This document shows positions 28,558-32,500 of a stretch of 32,500 bases of DNA, piece by piece. Where the stretch lies: the NCBI GenBank assembly GCA_037179515.1, contig JAXCGZ010019292.1:25001-57500 (forward strand), given 5' to 3'. This DNA is from Halocaridina rubra. Lineage: Eukaryota; Arthropoda; Malacostraca; Decapoda; Atyidae. The first letter of the stretch is position 1; each line of letters opens with the position of its first letter. Both the position numbers and the translations under genes were made by a program. Below the pieces are notes generated by a model that was given only the letters and a program-made list of their open reading frames with translations, was not told the DNA's origin and did not search any database.

Positions 28558-28718
28558 ATGAACACAATAGCACAGCGGTTAGGGCACTTGACAAGGGAAG
28601 TGACAGTACTGTGATCGAGCTCACTGCGGAGTGTTAAGAAGGACATCCTTTCTTAATTCTCAAACTCCAACCTGCCTGTCTCCATCACCATTCGAGTCGA
28701 GATTGGTTGTGACACATT
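28558..28718 (+). mobile_element. SINE family B, near-complete copy
   Basis: Head ATAGCACAGCGGTTAGGGCA, CTTGACAAGGGAAGTGACAG, a B box-like GTGATCGAGCTCACTG, then AAGGACATCCTTTCTTAATT and CACCATTCGAGTCGAGATTG ending GTGACAC. Confidence 0.85.
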
Positions 28719-29154
28719 AAACAACAATAGATCAGCTTTTATATGTATGAGATATCTCTGTGATATACATGATTTCAAAGATAAATTCACGTTCTATACG
28801 ATGCTGGTTCTTACATCACAGAGGAAGGCTGGACGACTCTGTCAGTGATACTTGTCCCGGATATAACACGTCGCCTCATACAAACATATTAAGGAAGACT
28901 GCACAGCACGCAAGCACATACACCAGTAACACAACACGCTTTGGTTTAGCAGTGGCCTTCCTTAATGACTCATGGCTGTGCGGTCATGAGTTGTTATAAT
29001 AGCAACATGAGTTGTTATAATAGAGCTACCAAGAGTACAGGCAGCCATCATCTTGGAGATCCATATTAACAAAAGAATTTGATGAAGGCTTGGCTGGAGT
29101 TATGAAGCTATTTCTGAATATTCTTATTCATTAGTGAAATAATATTGCCGTGCC
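28719..29154. other. No gene supported; small 21-bp tandem duplication
   Basis: CATGAGTTGTTATAATAG occurs at 28985 and again at 29006. A plus-strand frame at 28760-28999 is open for 79 codons in a less AT-rich patch, but it lacks splice support or recognisable residues. Confidence 0.4.
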
Positions 29155-29312
29155 TAAGTGCATCTGCAACTTTGAGTCATTTGGTCGAGAGTTCCTTGGC
29201 CACCACAGTCTGAGGTTATCAAGGGCATGCATTTGGGGTAATGGTCACACCTGCCAAAAGGCACCATCCTAGCCCTTAGTAGGAAAGAGAGCATTTGACA
29301 TAAAGCTGATCA
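29155..29312 (+). mobile_element. SINE family A, diverged copy
   Basis: AGTCATTTGGTCGAGAGTTC, CACAGTCTGAGGTTATCAAG, GGCATGC, CACCTGCCAAAAGGCACC and ATCCTAGCCCTTAGTAGGAA follow the order of the full copy at 10866. Part of the CAAGTCCTTTGC segment is deleted. Confidence 0.75.
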
Positions 29313-29785
<473 letters not shown>

Positions 29786-29902
29786 AATCTGCATTTATAA
29801 GACTGATAGTTATGTGGATTTCCTCTCACATGCAGCAGTGCCAAGCAAAAGAAAAATGTCGAGTATATCTTCTGAAGAGTTTGTTTACCAGTTTTTTTTT
29901 CA

Positions 29903-30057
29903 CGATTAATCCCCATTTGAATGGGGGTGAACACAGGTTGGAGTTATAATGGGACTATGGCAGGATGCCCTTCCTAACATCCCTATGGTGGGCTTGTATG
30001 CTAGTTTGTCACTTTCCGAGTTGAGCACACTAACCACTGTGCTACTGCTGTCTCCAA
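29903..30057 (-). mobile_element. SINE family B, near-complete, minus strand
   Basis: In reverse complement: GCACAGTGGTTAGTGTGCTC, AACTCGGAAAGTGACAAACT, GATGTTAGGAAGGGCATCCT, CCAACCTGTGTTCACCCCCA and TTCAAATGGGGATTAATCGTG. Confidence 0.85.
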
Positions 30058-30228
30058 AGAGGTGGTAATTAGTTCATTTGAATAAATATAATCAAATAGT
30101 TGCTTTCAGTCTAGAGATTGGATTAACTGTGAAGAGGATTTAATATAAAATTATTTTACGAGTTTACCACTCCTAGGTTAGTACTTCTATTTTTATTTTT
30201 TTTAATTCAATTATGCATTTTGTCTTAT

Positions 30229-30335
30229 GGTCGTCCGCAACTTTGAGGCTTCAGGTTGAGGGTTCCAGGTCCGACATGCTCTAAGGTTAGAAAGGGCATT
30301 TGCTCAGGGTAATGATCACACTTGCCAATACCAAA
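30229..30335 (+). mobile_element. SINE family A, partial copy
   Basis: GTCCGCAACTTTGAGGCTTC, AGGTTGAGGGTTCCAGGTCC (B box region), GCTCTAAGGTTAGAAAGGGC and TCAGGGTAATGATCACAC. It stops soon after CTTGCCAA, before the GTCCTAGCCC part. Confidence 0.75.
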
Positions 30336-31437
30336 GTATTATCATATTATACTTTGGTTGTGTTAATTACGTCAGTTCCAGGTAAATTGAGGTAATATTT
30401 ACAATATTTTATTATTTTAGATAACAATAAAGTGTATCCATAAAGGCATTCTATTTATTTTTAATTCAAGAAGAAGAAAATCCTTTAAGAAAAAATGAAG
30501 AAGAAGAAGCATGAGGCCATTTCTTCTTCCTCATCTGCTGTCTAAAAGTTTGGATTGTAAACAAACATATACGAGTGTTTGCGGTTGTTTAACTATGTTG
30601 ACATTCCACGACCTACGAGGTATGAACGAATTGATATATTTTCCGCTTATTTTTCCATATATTAGTTGTATAATAGTATGTTTTGTACGAATTTGTGATG
30701 AAAATCTGCTCGAATGTTTACTCTGCGAGCTATCGAAATTCGGAAATTCCTTCCTTTTTTTTTTTTTTTTTATACTATAGTTATTGAGTAGGGCAGTATT
30801 GTACCATAGGCTAAAGTGATGCCTAAACATAGTTAATGGTTAAAATATATGTAATTGCCTGACACTTTGTACCCACATACTGTGCTCTTTCATTTACCGT
30901 ACCCCCACTGAGTATAGCATTTGTAATTTTAGTTCTGCATATGTGATAGAGAACTTGAATGTGTGAAATTTAATTAAATAGCAGTCCCAACATAAGTATG
31001 CTGCCCCTAGTGGGGAACAAAACCAGCCTTGCTAATCAAGCCTGCATTATGTGATTATGGTAAAGAATCAGCATAATTATTACACAGTTTCTAACTTAAT
31101 TTTCTTATACAGTGATAAGCTTAAGCATCATAGTCTTTATAAACTAACATAATCTTAGAATCCAACCACCCTAACTGTAGGATAATATGGACTGATGATC
31201 CTGTCTAATTAACCCTAAATACTTTAGCCTTTGTCGAGAAACTAAGCAGGCTAACTTAACCTTCAAAATAAAATTCTGTCAGAGCCAAAAAGAAGCATCC
31301 ATAACCTAGGTTTGCCGTTAAGCTTAACCATGGTAGGTTATCTATAAATCTTAACTGATATATTTAACATAATCCTGTTAAGATATGGGCACGATGAAAG
31401 CAATATGTTTGAATGATAGTGGGTTGCCCTGTTTGTT

Positions 31438-31541
31438 GATGGCAAGAACCAACAAACAGTTTTGTGAGTGGCTACACCGATGCAGTTGGATCCAGTATGG
31501 CCACTCACATATCACAGGCAGTGTTAGTTCTTGCTGCCATC
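31438..31541. repeat. Imperfect foldback, about 104 bp
   Basis: GATGGCAAGAACCAAC on the left pairs with GTTAGTTCTTGCTGCCATC on the right, and the inner GTGAGTGGC (31464) pairs with GCCACTCAC (31500). GGATCC lies near the centre. The arms have internal bulges. Confidence 0.6.
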
Positions 31542-31805
31542 TTGCTACACAACCTTCTACCCACTGAGCAAGCAGGGTTTGGTGTGGCTTTACCAAAATG
31601 GAACACTGAAGAAAAATACACCTGTAATAAGTTCCTTTTCCGAAGAAAACAATCTTTTATATTACTAGTATTTGTTTTTGTTTATAGTGGTTTAAGTTAG
31701 TGACTGAAGGAGGCTTATACAAAAGGTATTGTTAGTGGAAGAACTTATTACATATTATGAATGTTGTTGCCAAATATATGAGTACAGTATTTTATTGGGT
31801 TTTGA

Positions 31806-31846
31806 CTCTTCTTCAGGAATATATCAGAAATATTTCTGAAGAAGAG
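31806..31846. repeat. Near-perfect 17-bp stem hairpin
   Basis: CTCTTCTTCAGGAATAT pairs with the complement of ATATTTCTGAAGAAGAG with one mismatch and a 7-base loop. Confidence 0.75.
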
Positions 31847-32500
31847 GCGAGTATATTAGTGGTATTCTTTTCAGATTTTTTTTGTGGGAAGTCTTGTCAA
31901 ATGTCAAAGTTTTTACAGAATAGCTTCTTGAACCTGTAAGCTATATCATAATTTTTTAAAACGTAGAAATTCCAGTAGATTCTCTGTAGAATTGCTTGGT
32001 GATGATTTTTCTCAGGGAAAAGCGAAAAATAGTTTTGTAAGATACTTCTCTATTATTTAATTCTTTTTCTACAGCTTCCATAATATTGTATTGCTTCTTG
32101 AAACTGGTTTGTAATATATAATACTCATCCAAATTTTTAATATCATATATTTTCTCCATAGGTTATATATAGTCCATCTGATATAAATTGACCCTGTGCT
32201 TCCCTCTCCTTTATGCAAGGAGATATAATTATTGTCCCCAACCCACTGTCTAACTATTAAAGAATATTTAAGCCTTAGGGTTGGAACTCCTTAGTAAACA
32301 GAGGAATTTTGAGCCTTAATAACAGAGTTCATTTGTCATGTGAGAGAGAAAGGGATGGAGCTCTGAAAATACCAGCCTTATGTCCCATTGCAATAAAGCC
32401 TATTATTCCCCGTCTCCGATGATTTAATTTATGCTGAAATGAAAGATGTATTAGAATGAATGATTGGACATGGGAGAACGGAATGGAGGGACTGATTTGG

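Larger units (their letters stand above)
30336..32500. other. Gene-poor stretch with two foldback structures
   Basis: No supported gene. The plus-strand frames at 30511-30780 and 31464-31700 and the minus frame at 31378-31596 have no splice support or recognisable domain. Hairpins lie at 31438-31541 and 31806-31846. The window ends in unique AT-rich sequence. Confidence 0.45.

Noticed and set aside
28760..28999. 79-codon plus-strand frame
   Set aside because: No splice sites, no recognised residues pattern; it overlaps a small tandem duplication at its end.
30511..30780. 89-codon plus-strand frame with several Cys
   Set aside because: AT-rich codon use, ends in a poly-T run as poly-Phe, no homology recognised.
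31378..31700. Overlapping frames on both strands, one with a hydrophobic AVLVLAAILLHNLL stretch
   Set aside because: They overlap the foldback at 31438-31541, have no splice support and no recognised family; overlapping frames in inverted repeats are expected.

Overview
The window looks like nuclear DNA of an arthropod, most likely a decapod crustacean. Support: spliceosomal introns with GT-AG ends, an AT-rich background, very long dinucleotide and trinucleotide tracts, many tRNA-derived SINE copies, a decayed non-LTR retrotransposon, and TTAGG-type telomere-like motifs. The decapod assignment is inference; no species can be named.

The one convincing gene is on the + strand at about 16.2-21.6 kb. 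Six exons (16244-16393, 17053-17271, 19088-19304, 20188-20334, 20437-20547, 21351-21442) join in frame with intron phases 0, 0, 1, 1, 1. They encode the last 311 residues of a WD40-type beta-propeller protein, with about seven WD-like repeats, a stop codon and a downstream AATAAA. The N-terminal exon or exons were not found with confidence. I do not recognise the family beyond WD40.

Layout: 1-3.1 kb holds two tandem-repeat arrays (about 70 bp and 84 bp units) separated by an (AT)n/(GT)n tract. 3.1-6.5 kb holds a 264-bp duplication, LINE pieces, SINEs, long microsatellites and a broken reverse-transcriptase C-terminal region with its 3' tail. 6.5-9.6 kb holds a degenerate repeat, a 61-bp array and a GC-rich candidate minus-strand exon between (CT)n and (ATT)n tracts. 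9.6-16.2 kb holds SINEs, a perfect X-box palindrome, GGTTAGG-containing repeats, a foldback structure and a 155-bp repeat cluster with an inverted internal module. After the WD40 gene, 21.6-32.5 kb is mostly gene-poor, with SINEs, a 96-bp array, an inverted repeat pair and hairpins.

Two SINE families recur: family A (4 copies) and family B (13 copies). Several copies lie inside introns of the WD40 gene. I see no operon, CRISPR array, prophage or bacterial-type system. The most unusual items are the 102-nt stop-free WD40 intron flanked by 9-bp direct repeats, the decoy exon 146 bp upstream of a real acceptor, and the flipped module in the 155-bp cluster.
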